DNA of 64,000 nucleotides from Siphonodentalium dalli (GCA_032622095.1 CP136069.1:203902690-203966689); one strand, 5' to 3'; counted from the stretch's first letter, positions 33,483 through 45,632 are shown. Numbers and translations: made by a program. The notes: generated from the sequence alone by a model not told the origin.

Positions 33483-33640
33483 TGGTGCATATAAAGAGAA
33501 TGCACTGGTATATATGTGAGTACCCTATGGGAGACTCACATATATAAAGAGAATGCACTGGCACAGGATCTTTAATGCTGCACCAGTGCAGCTCCCATCA
33601 TAAACCTTGTAGACCAGTGCATTCTCTTATATATGCGATA
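33483..33640 (-). mobile_element. Family D MITE, rearranged fragment
   Basis: Modules GAGAATGCACTGG... in reverse, plus AATGCTGCACCAGTGCAGCT and then a further half-module at 33612-33637. The order differs from the family consensus. 33641-33966 holds nothing recognisable. Confidence 0.65.
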
Positions 33641-33966
33641 TAATAGAACACAGAAACAATCTGATCTGCTAATCTGTAAATCACATTTACGGATTCCATT
33701 TCAAAAAGCATTCCATACCTTCAGTAATGCAACATTTTTTAGAAACAAAGGGAAGTAATTCCCTTGAGATGGTTTTAACCCAGAAGGGACATAACGCATT
33801 GATGATGTTAAGAGCAGAGAGGAATATGTAATACCAGACATGACACACGCAGAAACGCTGCCGTCCCATGAGAGTAAAGCTTTCAGGGATAACATTCAGT
33901 CTGTTTCATTCTGGATTTTTTTACAAACTACAATTGGAAATGGACAGAGCTAATCTGATATCGACA

Positions 33967-34390
33967 ACCCTTGAAGTAGCGTGTCTGTCATTTGCAGAAT
34001 AAGGTCCCCAGAAGGTGAATTTAGTGACGCTATCCTGCACAGTGGGCTAGCATCAACAAACTCAACGTCTGGAGACCTCATTCTGCTTAGGCCTTATCTT
34101 CTGGGAAGTTTCTATAGTCTCAACTTGACATTGCTGTTAGTTACTTTTTCCCTTCTGTTCAGTTTCTATAAACTCTAATTTGCAGAAGATAAAATGGAAA
34201 ATCGAGGTGACTAATGGGTGAACGTCAATCTGATCCTATATCTACCATAGCAGTTGAGGCCTTTAGAAGCAGAATGAGGTTCCCAGAGGGTGAATTTGGT
34301 GATGCTAGCTCACCGTGCGGGATAGCATCACTAAATTCACCCTCTGGGGACCTCATTCTGCAAATGACAGACACACTATTTGAAGGCTTG
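33967..34390. mobile_element. Family F MITE, long form
   Basis: CCCTTGAAGTAGCGTGTCTG to GACACACTATTTGAAGGCTT, with both modules and the conserved centre; part of the usual AACTTCAACTGG segment is lost. Confidence 0.88.
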
Positions 34391-34421
34391 CATGGAGCCA
34401 ATTTGCTATCGATGTTGTGCA

Positions 34422-34821
34422 TTAACCCTTTACCCAACAGAAGGGCCCTGTGCCAATGCATTCTCTTATATATGCGAGTCGACCATAGGTCGCCTCGCAT
34501 ATATAAGAGAATGCATTGGCTTAACACATTAAAAATTATAAAATTGTTAAAGAATGTAAGAAAAAATGGTAAAAAGTGTTAAAAAAAGTTTTTTTTTAGG
34601 CCAATGCATTCTCTTATATATGCGAGGCGACCTATGGTCGACTCGCATATATAAGAGAATGCATTGGCACAGGGCATAACTGTAACTATCACAATGTGGT
34701 CAAGGAGCCGGTTCCAATGATATCCATATTTGTATGGTTCTATTGAGACAGACCGAAGATATTTTAGGCTGTTGAAGCTTTATTTGGCCGGTTTTGGCCG
34801 GTTTGTTGGGTAAAGGGTTAA
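34422..34821 (+). mobile_element. Family A MITE, copy 5 (complete)
   Basis: TTAACCCTTTACCCAACAGA to TGTTGGGTAAAGGGTTAA, 400 bp, nearly identical to 18320-18718. Confidence 0.95.
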
Positions 34822-34866
34822 GGAACTCAGGCAATGTTTATGACAGGAGTAATATGTGTAGGGACC

Positions 34867-35251
34867 AAGCCTGAGTTTAGTGTGTCTGCCATTTGCAGAA
34901 TGAGGTCCCCAGAGGGTTAATTTAGTGACGCTATCCCACATATTGGGCTAGCATCACTAAATTCACCCTCTGGGGACCTCATTCTGCTTAGGCCTCATTT
35001 TCTCTGGAAAGTTTTCTTCACATCGATTCTATTTCTTTTTTAGTTTAGTTTCTCTTTTTTCCCAAATTGGCAGACAACACATTGCATAATCAAGGTTCCC
35101 AATGGGTGTACATCACAATATTCATCATTTGGGAACTTCAATCTGAGTCTATGTCTCCCATGGATGAGGACATAAAGTGAGGTCCCCAGTGGGTGAATTT
35201 GGTGATGCTAGCCCACTGCAATGGATAGCATCACTAAATTCACCCTCTGGG
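34867..35251. mobile_element. Family F MITE (second subfamily), truncated at right
   Basis: ACCAAGCCTGAGTTTAGTGT onward. The right module stops at ACCCTCTGGGG, where the 35-bp array begins, so the array expanded from within or beside the element. Confidence 0.85.
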
Positions 35252-35706
35252 GTGTAGGGACGTGGCTAGACGGTCTTCGTTGTTGGGTGTAGGGACGTGG
35301 CTAGACGGTCTTCGTTGTGGGGTGTAGGGACGTGGCTAGACGGTCTTCGTTGTGGGGTGTAGGGATGTGGCTAGACGGTCTTCGTTGTTGTGTGTAGTGA
35401 CGTGGCTAGACGGTCTTCGTTGTAGGGTGTAGGGACGTGGCTAGACGGTCTTCGTTGTGGGGTGTAGGGATGTAGCTAGACGGTCTTCGTTGTGGGGTGT
35501 AGGGATGTGGCTAGACGGTCTTCGTTGTGGGGTGTAGGGATGTGGCTAGACAGTCTTCGTTGTGGGGTGTAGGGACGTGGCTAGATGGTCTTCGTTGTGG
35601 GGTGTAGGGATGTGGCTAGAAGGTCTTCGTTGTGGGGTGTAGGGATGTGGCTAGACGGTCTTCGTTGTGGGGTGTAGGGACATGGCTAGACGGTCTTCGT
35701 TGTGGG
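35252..35706 (+). repeat. 35-bp tandem array, 13 copies
   Basis: Unit GTGTAGGGACGTGGCTAGAC plus GGTCTTCGTTGTGGG. Very uniform copies, so probably recent. Confidence 0.97.
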
Positions 35707-35749
35707 GTTTCCAACTTAGAATTTCCATCTGCAGCCCCCTTGAACCCGA

Positions 35750-35806
35750 ATGCAGATTTAGACGGAAATATGGCTTGTTGCCATTCATCAGAAAGCTCTC
35801 CCCGGT
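35750..35806. mobile_element. Family E fragment
   Basis: GATTTAGACGGAAATATGGC then TTGTTGCCATTCATCAGAAA. Only one arm remains. Confidence 0.7.
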
Positions 35807-36598
35807 CCCATTCCTCCAACTCCTTGCAGAAACCCTGCTAACATGGACACAACGACTCATACCAACTCAGCTGGGGGCTGAATAAAAATCAATGGAACCA
35901 CTCAGAGACTCACACAGTACGAGATGTGATAGGTGGCACTGGGTGCATGTATGACTATACACACAATCATTAATTATCCATGGAGACTTTCAGCATCGAT
36001 ACCCGAGTAAAAAACATCAATCCGTACAAAACACATGGTCAATACATTCTAACCAAGGTGCAGATTACGGGGCTGTGTTGGTTCCGAATGAGTCTCCAGT
36101 GGTGTGATGTAACACTTGATAAGATACAATTTATACGGAAAGTAAATTATACGGAACGTAAATTATACGGAACGTAAGTGAGAAACATGTCCCAGAGTAT
36201 TCCTTATCATTCAATCTCCAATACTGTCCCCATGAGGATAATTTGTCTTTTATCTCCACAATAAAATATTGTAAACTAGGAAACGTTCTCACCACTCTTT
36301 TAACTCCTGAGTGGGTAGATAACATGGATACATCTGATACCAGTACGTCCCTCTCCCGAGTGGGTAGATATCATCGATACATCTGATACCATTACGTCCG
36401 TAACTAGTGATTGCACCCAATGACTGAGATCCGTCTAGTGCAAAATGGGATTTATTTAGATACAAGCTGGGGACACAGGTGCGTGTTGTTAAAACGAGTA
36501 AATTATAAATTAAAACATATATAAATTAAAACTGAGCGTGCCACTTTAAAAACTGACTCATGTATACACTGCACATACATACGTAACAAGGATATTTA
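35807..36598. other. Unassigned stretch with a small duplication
   Basis: No gene. A unit of about 55 bp with GAGTGGGTAGATA and GATACATCTGATACCA is duplicated at about 36308-36405. AAATTATACGGAA(A/C)GTAA is repeated near 36135-36175. Confidence 0.4.
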
Positions 36599-36935
36599 CT
36601 ATTTCAGATAAATTCTCACTTCTAACGACCATAATTCACAAACGCCTGAACCGATTCTTAAAATTTCAATGCCAATCGATTGAGTAATAGCTATATTTCC
36701 AATTATAATACACAATTCTAGGATAAACTGTTCCAAAACTTCAAAAAACAGACACTGAACAAAATATTCATGGAGAGCACCGGCAGATGGGTCCCTCTTT
36801 ATCACATGAGAAAATATACCATCCATTTCAAAATCAATATTTGTTGATAAAAAAAAGCTATCTTTGCACAGAAATTCTTCATGTATTGACAGATCTAATG
36901 TTGATTTGCACAAATCAATTGAATATTTGAATCCA
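36599..36935 (-). pseudogene. Unidentified coding-like relic, copy 1
   Basis: On the minus strand a frame encodes RLGFKYSIDL, then TLDLSIHEEFLCK, STNIDFEMDG and VLEQFILELC. A diverged copy lies at 56180-56567 on the plus strand, with related peptides (RLAFKCAIDL, TLHLSIHVEVLCK, VVQQFILQLC). The family is not recognised. It may come from a transposable element or a duplicated gene fragment. Confidence 0.45.
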
Positions 36936-37168
36936 AGTCGCTGTTTTTTTCATTTTTGTTAGCAATAATTTCGAATTAGTTTTGCATTGAAAATGAACTC
37001 AATGACCTATTGGCAAGCACGTAATAAGAATACTGATTGGTTAAACCGGCATCACGCGTATTTTGTATACTCAAAAGTCGCTTCGTAATTATAAATTATT
37101 GTTGTTGAATATTTTGTAATTGTATAGATTATGAATTCTTCAAATGGGTGTATGGGAAGCCAAATTGA

Positions 37169-37379
37169 CATTTAATAAATAATTGAGCTTAAGCGCAATA
37201 AGGAATCTCTAATTGCGCCTAAGCGCAATAAGGGAAGATATAATTGTGCTTAAGTGCAATAAGGAAATATCTAATAGCGCTTAAGTGCAATAAGGAATTA
37301 AGGGCAATAAGGAATCTCTAATTGTGCTTAAGCGCAATAAGAGATTCCATATTGCGCTTAAGCGCAATTATTTATTAAA
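37169..37379. repeat. Palindromic GCTTAAGC array with inverted ends
   Basis: The ends are ATTTAATAAATAATTG and its complement. Between them TTGCGCTTAAGCGCAATAAG-like units occur about seven times in both orientations. Each is centred on the palindrome GCGCTTAAGCGC or a variant. It ends exactly where the next family F copy begins. Confidence 0.85.
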
Positions 37380-37782
37380 TGCAGAATGAGGTCCCCAGAG
37401 GGTGAATTTAGTGATGCTATCCTGCAGTGGGCTACCATCACCAAATTCACACTCCGGGGTCCTCATTCTGCTTAGGCCTCATCATTTGGGAAGTAACTAT
37501 AGTCTCAATTAACATTCTTGTTAGTTACTTTTCCCTTCTGAGAAGTTTCTACATTCTCTAATTTGCAGAAGATAAAATACTAATCGAGGTGACTAATGGG
37601 TGAACATCATCAACTTCAACTGGTGAACTTCAATCTGATCCTAGGTCTCCCATAGCAGTTGAGACGAAAGCAGAATGAGGTTACCAGAGGGTGAATTTGG
37701 TGATGCTAGCCCGCAGTCACTAAATTTACCGTCTGGGGACCTCATTCTGCAAATGATAGACACACCATATTTCAAGGTTTGT
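37380..37782. mobile_element. Family F MITE, long form, left end clipped
   Basis: Starts GCAGAATGAGGTCCCCAGAG directly after the palindromic array and ends ACACACCATATTTCAAGGTT. The right module has lost part of its stem. Confidence 0.85.
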
Positions 37783-37799
37783 CCAATAGTTTTAATAGC

Positions 37800-38212
37800 C
37801 AAACCTTAGTGTGCCTGTCATTTGCAAAATGAGATCACCAGAGGGTGAATTTAGTGACGCTATCCCGCATAGGGGGCTAGCATCACTAAATTCACCCTCT
37901 GGGGACCTCATTCTGCATGGCCTCATCTGCTATGGGTGACATAGACTCAGACTGAATGTGAATATTATGATGTGAATATTGTGATGTACACCCATTGGGA
38001 ACCTCAATTATGCAATGTGTCCTCTGCCAATTTGGGAATATTGAGAAACAGAATTAAAAAGAAATACAATCTATGTGAAGAAGTTTCTATAGAAATTTTA
38101 TAATAAAGAAACTTTCCAGAGAAGATGAGGCCTAAGCAGAATATAGCATCACTAAATTCACCCTCTGGGGACCTCAGTCTGCAAATGACAGGCACACTAA
38201 ACTCAGGCTTGT
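37800..38212. mobile_element. Family F MITE, second subfamily
   Basis: CCAAACCTTAGTGTGCCTGT to GGCACACTAAACTCAGGCTT. The right module is halved. Adjacent to the previous copy in tandem. Confidence 0.85.
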
Positions 38213-38505
38213 TAATAGCCCCCTCTTTATAATAAAAATAAATTGGAAAAACCTTTGTACAGAAGTGACAATTGTTTGATTGGTATTCGACCTTTTTCAA
38301 ACCTTTTGTTGTCTCCAAAATCAATCAAAATAACGGAGTGAAACCAAGTGAGATTGATGAGATACGAGACTTCGTGACGGTTATATTAGATTGGTATACA
38401 CGCAGCTCATAGCGTTTATTGGATTGGGTATACACACAGTCTAGAAAATTTCAATTCCAAATTTGTTACTTATTCAAAAATGTTTGGCAGTGATTGATAA
38501 GAAAA

Positions 38506-38866
38506 TAGAGTACGTGCCCTATAGAGTACTACTGTCTGTATATATTATACTTCTCAGTCTCAAGCAGAATGTTCTAATGAAGTCATGTGAACATTGTCAG
38601 CACTTTTCACCACCATGATGTCAATGAACGGTTAGAGTACATGGCCTATATAATTCTACTGTCTGTATATATTATACTTCTGAGTCTCAATCAAAACATT
38701 CTAATGAAGTCATGTGAACATTGGCAGCACGTTGTGACCACCAAGATGGGTGTGTCAATTGAACGGCTAGAGTATGTGCCCTATAGCCTTCCACTCTCTG
38801 CATATATTATACTTCTGAGTCTCGATCAGGACGTTCAAAAGTCATGTGAACATTGGCAGTTTTACA
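38506..38866 (+). repeat. About 130-bp tandem repeat, 3 copies
   Basis: Units begin AGAGTAC/AGAGTAT at about 38506, 38634 and 38769. They share TATATTATACTTCTGAGTCT and AGTCATGTGAACATTGGCAG. Confidence 0.88.
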
Positions 38867-39569
38867 ACCTAAGATAGCATCTATAGCTAAGAAGTGGGGG
38901 CTTCACCCAAATGGTGGAGGGGGCATCTAGCTATAAGGAGGGGGTCTCACTCAAATGGGGGAGGCGAAGGGGGCTATCAACCAGTGAATCCCCCCCAAGT
39001 TTCAAGTTGGAAATTTCATGCCTGAGGTGGAAATGGTGCTCGTTTGAATTTACAACCAGTAATTAGTGGGGAATATGTTCTTTTAGACCAACAGCAGCAT
39101 ATTTTTCAATTTTTTTGTCAAAATTTGGTCTGAAATGGCCATCAGTTGAAAATTTTCCAACCTTGGGGGGGGGGGGAAATTTCCAACAGTTGTTTGAGGT
39201 ACCAAGAGGGACGGTGCAAATGCAAATGAATTTCATGAGCATGGGAGTTTGGTGTCTGCAAACAAAGTATCTGCTTCGGTCTATATTTGTACGAAGTGGA
39301 AGAATGAGTCTGTTTGTCAATCCACACGATTGTACATAAAAAAGTTTGTTGAAGTGAACAATGCATGAAGTGAGCCCATTATACCAAGATACCGGAATAA
39401 AAGCAATTCATACTTCTGGATGCAGGTGGACGATGCTAATATTTGTGAAGCTATTTCCAGATAGATCCACCATTCATGTGTAGAGCCACTGATATTACTC
39501 GAGGCCGTAATAAGTACATTCTTAAAGCTTCAGGGGTTTAATATTCTCACCATGAATAATGGACAAACA
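38867..39569. other. Unassigned stretch with poly-G run
   Basis: No gene. A G-run of about 12 lies near 39166. GGGGG(G/C)(C/T)(A/T)TC direct repeats lie at 38895-38975. Confidence 0.3.
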
Positions 39570-39995
39570 CGGATATAGTTTGTCTGATATTGCAGAATGA
39601 GATCGCAGAGGGTTAATTTAGTGATGCTATCCCACACAGCAGGCTAGCATCACCAAATTCATCCTCTGGGGAACTCACTCTGTTTTGGCCTCATCTTCTG
39701 GGAAGTATCTATAGTCTCAAATTAACATAGTTTCTAGTTACTTTTTCCATTCTGTTCAGTTTCTGTATCCCCGAGTTTGCAGAAGATAAATTGATTGCAT
39801 AAATGAGGTGACTAATGGGTGAACATTACCAACTTCAACTGGGGAACTTCAATCTGATCCTAGGTCTCCCTAAGCAGATGAGGCCAAAGCAGAATGAGGT
39901 TCCCAGATGGTGAATTTGGTGATGTTAGCCTGTGTCTGTAAATTCATCCTCTCGGGACCTCATTCTACAAATGTCAGACACACTATTTCTAGCTT
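39570..39995. mobile_element. Family F MITE, long form
   Basis: TTTGTCTGATATTGCAGAAT to CAGACACACTATTTCTAGCT; modules partly decayed, conserved centre present. Confidence 0.82.
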
Positions 39996-40002
39996 GAATA
40001 TG

Positions 40003-40602
40003 TTAAAGGGGTACTGTACCCAAGATGTTGTTGTTGGTTTCCATAATCCCCGAGTCGGAGAATAAGGTAACAACTTTTCCATTTTTTGAAATTCTGTTGA
40101 GTACGAAGTATTGTTACGGATGGCAAATTTACCGGAATGCAAAAATACAAATTGTCGTTGTCGAGTAATTTTTGTACAGTTTTCAACCAAATGAATCAAA
40201 TAAACATTATATTATATGCTTAGTAGTCCCATATGCTCATTTAAGTTAGTGTATGGTCACTAGTCAACGAGTGGCTTGGGTTTTCTCCCCGTATAAGCAT
40301 AATGTTTCAAACGATCGTGTGTGCAATTGTTTTATTAATCCAGTATCCCTCAATTATAATTTGATTACGTTTTGTACACGGAAATTCCAATTTTAAGAGA
40401 CGCCATTTTATGGCTGGAGCCATAAAATCAATTTATATTAAATTATTAACTTTTAAATTATTAAATTTTAAGATAGCCTATTAACCTGAGCGTTTACAGA
40501 ATACATCTTCGACTCAAATTACTTATATTTCTATATAGTATCGATAATAGATCGTTGTTATCACCGGGAATTTATTGAAAATGGCGTACAGTACCCCTTT
40601 AA
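40003..40602 (+). mobile_element. TTAA-flanked MITE family I, 600 bp
   Basis: TTAAAGGGGTACTGTAC and GTACAGTACCCCTTTAA are perfect 17-bp inverted ends. No transposase frame inside. Its right TTAA is shared with the family G fragment that follows. Confidence 0.85.
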
Positions 40603-40690
40603 CCCTTTCTGTACTAAATGGATTCTCCCACCCAGTTATAAAAGTATAATGGAATGGTTTATAATTCATTCGGAGGGGTGTTCACAGGGA
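40599..40690 (-). mobile_element. Family G fragment
   Basis: TTAACCCTTTCTGTACTAAA followed by GGATTCTCCCACCCAGTTAT; decays after about 90 bp. Confidence 0.7.
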
Positions 40691-41500
40691 CCAGCCTAGA
40701 GGTTCAAATTGGTAGAAGTCACTTCTCCCTGTTTGGTTATTGGGAGAAGTAGACTGTTATCAGGGAGAAGTAACAATGAATAAAGTTCAATTTACACCCC
40801 AAATATACCATTCTATGATCCAATAATAATTATGAAACACACGAGCCCATTATAAAATCATTATAGTGAGTAAGAACTCCATTATAATCAGTAAATATAC
40901 TTTAAATATGCTGTTGGGAAATATGCATACTTGTATATGAGAGAGAAGTCACTTCTCCCCGGGACAAAAATAGGGAGAAGTGGCACATTTTAAAGAGAAT
41001 TTCCATGAATTCGAATCCATTCTGAATGAAGAACTCAGTACGCTGTTCCCTAGAGACCACGTCACCCACAGCGCTCCCCTTAGTGCTTTGAGCAGGTCAG
41101 TGCTAGGGTGTCGCCATCCAATCAGGTGCCAAAGTTATATAATCCTACAGCCTCACTTCAATATCTTCTTTCTGATTTACATTCTGATGCACCGATATAT
41201 TCAATCGCTGGAACATTCCATCTCGGTCATCAAAAATTCCCATCTCACATCCCATGGGAGTCTGGCCATCAGTGGTGATGTATCAGACGATATCATCACT
41301 AATAGTTGACGACAAGACGTCATTCTGAGAAACAGAGTAGGAATTACGACACCGTCTAACAACGCCATAAATGAATCGTGACAAGTGAACGCCTCCTCTG
41401 TGACTGTTTGTTATCACTTAGGTATTGCACAAATGTCTTCACTCATAAAAAGGAACGTCATTCATGTCTTCTGTTTGTTTTATTGTCCGTGATAATCTAC
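40691..41500. other. Unassigned stretch with GGGAGAAGT motifs
   Basis: The motif GAGAAGTCACTTCTCCC occurs at about 40712 and 40947 and half-sites recur, forming small palindromes. The 41040-41360 part is GC-richer and mildly exon-like, but no splice-bounded frame or domain is convincing. Confidence 0.35.
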
Positions 41501-41501
41501 A

Positions 41502-41990
41502 CCTACTGTCTGCTGCCTTTAACCCTTTGTGGAGCCCGAAAGAAAGAGAACAATGCACTGATGACTGTCGACTGCTTGGGTCCATGCGAGGCGCCGTATG
41601 GGAGTGATATATAGTATACAACTACTGTCTGCTGACTTTAACCCTTTGTGGAGCCCCAGATAGAGTGAACAATGCACTGATGACTGTCGTCTGCTTGGGT
41701 CCGTGTGAGGCTCTGTACGGGAGTGATATAGTCTACACCTACTGTCTGCTGCCTTTAACCCTTTATTGAGCCCCAGACAGAGAGAACAATGCACTGATGA
41801 CTATCGTCTGCTTGGGTCCGTGTGAGGCTCTGTGTGCATGAGGCTCCATACAGGAGCGATATAGTCTACAACTACTGTCTGCTGCCTTTAACCCTTTGTG
41901 GAGCCCCAGAGAGAGGAACAGTGCACTGATGACTGTTGTCTGATTGGGTCCGTGTGGGGCTCAGCATGAGAGTGATATAGTCTATGATGT
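41502..41990 (+). repeat. About 120-bp tandem repeat containing TTAACCCTTTGTGGAGCC, 4 copies
   Basis: Units contain CTACTGTCTGCTGCCTTTAA then CCCTTTGTGGAGCCCCAGA, AATGCACTGATGACTGTCGT and GGGTCCGTGTGAGGCTC. Diverged single pieces occur at 4850-4935 (reverse) and 53290-53350. The TTAACCCTTT start suggests the unit is a MITE end that became tandem. Confidence 0.9.
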
Positions 41991-42039
41991 CTTCTACCTT
42001 CAAAATGGTTTCCACGCCTGAGTTATGTCAGGAGGTGGA

Positions 42040-43100
42040 AAGTTTAGATGGACCTACACAGAAAACTACTTAATTCTTAAGCCAGTACACCATGTGAAGG
42101 TATCTATGATGGACCTACACATAGTGGGATTCCTTATGTCCAAAAAAATGGTCGAGCGTTTTCGGAATGTTAAAAGCGATATGAGAACGGTTTCTATACC
42201 ACCAGTTTGTCTATTTTCAGAATCTACCTGTTTCCAGCTTGATATTTTAGTGGAAACAGGTTTTGTGTGAGGCTTTTGTTTATGTACCCCTCTATGTTTT
42301 CCCCGTCCACCTGGTAATAAAAACATGCTATTACGCATAGCAAGTTCGGTAAGTGGCTTTCTTTGTTCCTGGAAATTTAAAAAGATGGAGAGATCTTGCC
42401 ACAAATTGCATAATTACATATCCTAATGTGAAATTTGATCATAAAATCATCAGATGAATTGTATCTATGGCTGCATTTTCAATTTTCTTTCCCAAATATT
42501 AAGGTATTGTATATTCTTAAAATCAGCTACATCATATATAGGCAAACATGAACAATCTAGATGGATATCTTGATCATATGTCACTAACAAAACTTCGATA
42601 CATCAATTTTTGGTAAAGATATTACAGAAACGCACACCCTACCCCATCCTCGCTGATTTCACAAGTCAGATTCCTTTGGTCGAAAAAATCGGTCACGCAA
42701 TTATCGGAATGTCAAAGACGACATGCGAACGGTTTATTTATCAATACCGTGTCTACTTTCAGAGTTTACCTGTGTCCAGTTGAAATTTTATTGAAAAAAA
42801 AAGTGTTTTTGGAGTGTTTCAACAATTTAAAGAGCGTTTACTTATTATGCAAATATTAATCCCCATGACTAACCTTCTGGTGGACTGTGCGAGTTGTAAT
42901 TAACAAAAGTATCAAATATGGCGGTCTACTTTCAGAGTCTACTTGTTTCCAGTCTGACATTTTAGTGGAAACAAATTGTTTAGACGGTTTTAAGAATTTA
43001 AAGAGCGTTTCCTGATTACACACGTATTAATCCTGATTATACACATATTAACTAACACGATTAGTCTTATCATTAATTGTGCGAGTTGAAATTATGCACA
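42040..43100. repeat. Diverged repeat N, 3 local copies, with AAAGAGCGTTT boxes
   Basis: Copies near 42117-42270, 42700-42840 and 42905-43010 share CTACTTTCAGAGTCTACTTG and TTTCCAG...CATTTTAGTGGAAAC. Two of them end with TTTAAAGAGCGTTT, 170 bp apart (about 42830 and 43000). In reverse each can encode a WKQVDSENR-like peptide. A fourth inverted copy is at about 51330-51435. Confidence 0.7.
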
Positions 43101-45555
43101 TATATCAATTATGACTCTGAAATGTATTTTTGAGAATATTGGTGTCGTCAGATAAGTCTCCGCGGGTACAGTACTACAGTGGCGATCAAAATTTAATGTT
43201 GAACTCTGAATAGAGTTTGACAATTTACTCAGATATTCACAGTGATGGAACTTAATGGCTATCATATATGCATGGCTCTTTAATACATGTAATCTACTGT
43301 AACTACATGTGATTTTACAAAAGTAACTTGCAATACAGTCAGGCCAGCAGTTGATAAAAAATTGGTTCACATCAATCATATACAACCACGTGATTCAGTG
43401 ATAATGTCCACTATTCTACAAATGTAAAGTTTATCAAGACTAAAGTTTCATGATGTCATTGTAAATTGATTGATGGTGTTTTTTCATCAGTTGACAAAAT
43501 GAATTTTTATTGGCAAGATGAAGTACTGCATAATACGGAGTTGTGTGCTAACAAATCTGCGAGTCATATTTATGTAAGTGTCAGCCACTGTTTGTTAATA
43601 TTGTTCGGTCATGTAGAGTTTTTTTTTATATTTTCATGCCAAGCTATGGTGCTTATGGATCATTCTGTTTTAATATTAAATTTGGAGAAACACGACCAAC
43701 ATCAATGTAACAAATACAACAACTCATCTATGCCAATGATATGATTAGCCATATACAGGTTAATAGGCTGGTAGTGTTTCACAGTTTAAACAATGTTATC
43801 ATGTTCATATGTATTGCTAAATATTGCTGGGCATAGGTGGTTGTTCTATAATTCCTGATCAATCTATTAAAAAAAATATCTGAACACACTGTGTGCCTTT
43901 AAATATTTTTTCTAATTATATATCACATGTAAGAAAGTAGGCCAGGGAATGAAAGGGTTTCGCTCTTCCAAGCCTTGGACTGAGAGAATGAATGTGTGCC
44001 TGCATTATGTCTTTCCTTCTTTGTCATTCTTTCTTCTAAATAAAAATGATAATAAACAAAATAATAATAATAATTCCTGATCAGGTTCATCCAAATTGGG
44101 AGTTTAAATTATGTTCAACTGATGATAAAAAAGACACTTCCCCCGTCCACTCGATACACCCCCTCCCCCGGATACATGATTCACATACTAAATTAACATC
44201 TTAGTCAACATAGCAATTTACGCCCTCAAATCCTTTGCCACAAGAATAAAAATTAATTTTCAGTATAAATAGGTAAGACATCTCTGGACACTTTCTAAGA
44301 GAGAATTTAGTTATAAGAAGACATATATGTGCATTATGTATAGTTGGTATTATATGTAGTACAACACATTAAGATGCAAGTGACACAGTGCGGGGGCAAT
44401 ACTGTGTCGAAGAACATAGTTGAGGGGACCCTTCCATCATCCTTCACAGTGTATCATGACTCTATCTGTTGTGAACAAACCATCGACTTAGGCTTAAAGG
44501 ATCGTTCTGCCCCAATAATAAACTTGGCTTTGGACCTATCAACGCTGTGGTATTTTCCCGTAAATTAGATAGTATCTATATCCGCCTTATCCGGATGGTA
44601 TTGGTTATGTTCATATTGTGACACAGGTATGAAACTGTTCATGTCTGTGTCCCATGGGCCATTGATCATTATAAGATCGAGAAACTTAGTCTAGGCAACT
44701 ACTGGGAACTGGAAATTGCAAATATACCTTATGTATAGGGTTGCAATTCAACGACAGTGTTTGCGTTTCCGGTGAAGTTAATACCCAAAATGTGAAATTT
44801 GAGATATACCTGGCCGTCAGAGTGAACCGAATGTCTTAATTAAGGTTAGCAACGGTTGCTAATCAAATACCACAATGGTGTACTAATCATTCATTGGTAT
44901 TGCCTTAATTTAGTCAGTGTCTAATAACATGGTGCTGGTTTTGTTCAAAGTTGGGCACATGTATGTCTAAAACCACGCAGCCATATTTCTGCATAGGCCA
45001 CTGATCATTATAAGATCGGGAGACTTTGCCACCCGATAGCTCCTTAGTAACGGTTACTAAATATGCACCTACTCGGAATTTTCAGGAAAATGCAACTATA
45101 GTTGATATCTATTTTACTCATTAAGATCTACTTTAGTGGAAATTCGAATTTTCTTGATTTTCACAGCTATACACGAAGCGTGGAGATTAATTGTGGTTAG
45201 AATATTGATGGTGAATGTTGGCTTTCAGTCGCTGTACTGAAGTTTGCCAAATGTAACTGGCGTGGGAAGTGTGAATGCAAAGCCTATACCGCTATAGTAA
45301 AGATCTTAGCTGCACCGAAATGTCCATTTATCAGTAGCGAAAACACATATTCTCCCAGCATATATGTGGGACAGACTCCGATGACAATGAGTTAAAGGAA
45401 TACGGTCCTGAAAAAACAATATTATTTTCTTTCAATATACCGATAATATATATATAAAATGTCCATTGGACGCATATAATCTAATATTCGGCCGCCAATC
45501 GTTATTTTTATAACGATTAAAAAAAATTCCAAAGTTAGCCGAAGATTTTGTTGTA
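43101..45555. other. Unassigned 2.4-kb stretch
   Basis: No convincing gene. (AAT)n-type low complexity near 44042-44072 looks like a retroposon tail. CATTGATCATTATAAGATCG at about 44660 recurs as CACTGATCATTATAAGATCG at about 45000. The palindromes TTAGCAACGGTTGCTAA (44842) and TAGTAACGGTTACTA (45053) lie in matching context. Confidence 0.4.
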
Positions 45556-45563
45556 GACGAAGT

Positions 45564-45632
45564 CACGTGATCATCAGCCCGATCACGTGATTGCACATGT
45601 AAACAGAAGTATTACACGTGATCGATCACGTG
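45564..45632. promoter_or_regulatory. Cluster of four CACGTG E-boxes
   Basis: CACGTG occurs at 45564, 45584, 45615 and 45627, each adjoining GATC or TGATC. The next 100 bp is locally CpG-rich. CACGTG binds bHLH factors of the Myc/USF/CLOCK/MITF class. A regulatory role is an inference; the weak frame at 45731-46030 downstream is not convincing as a gene. Confidence 0.4.

Noticed and set aside
35616-35885. Overlapping frames on both strands
   Set aside because: Built from the 35-bp array and a family E fragment.
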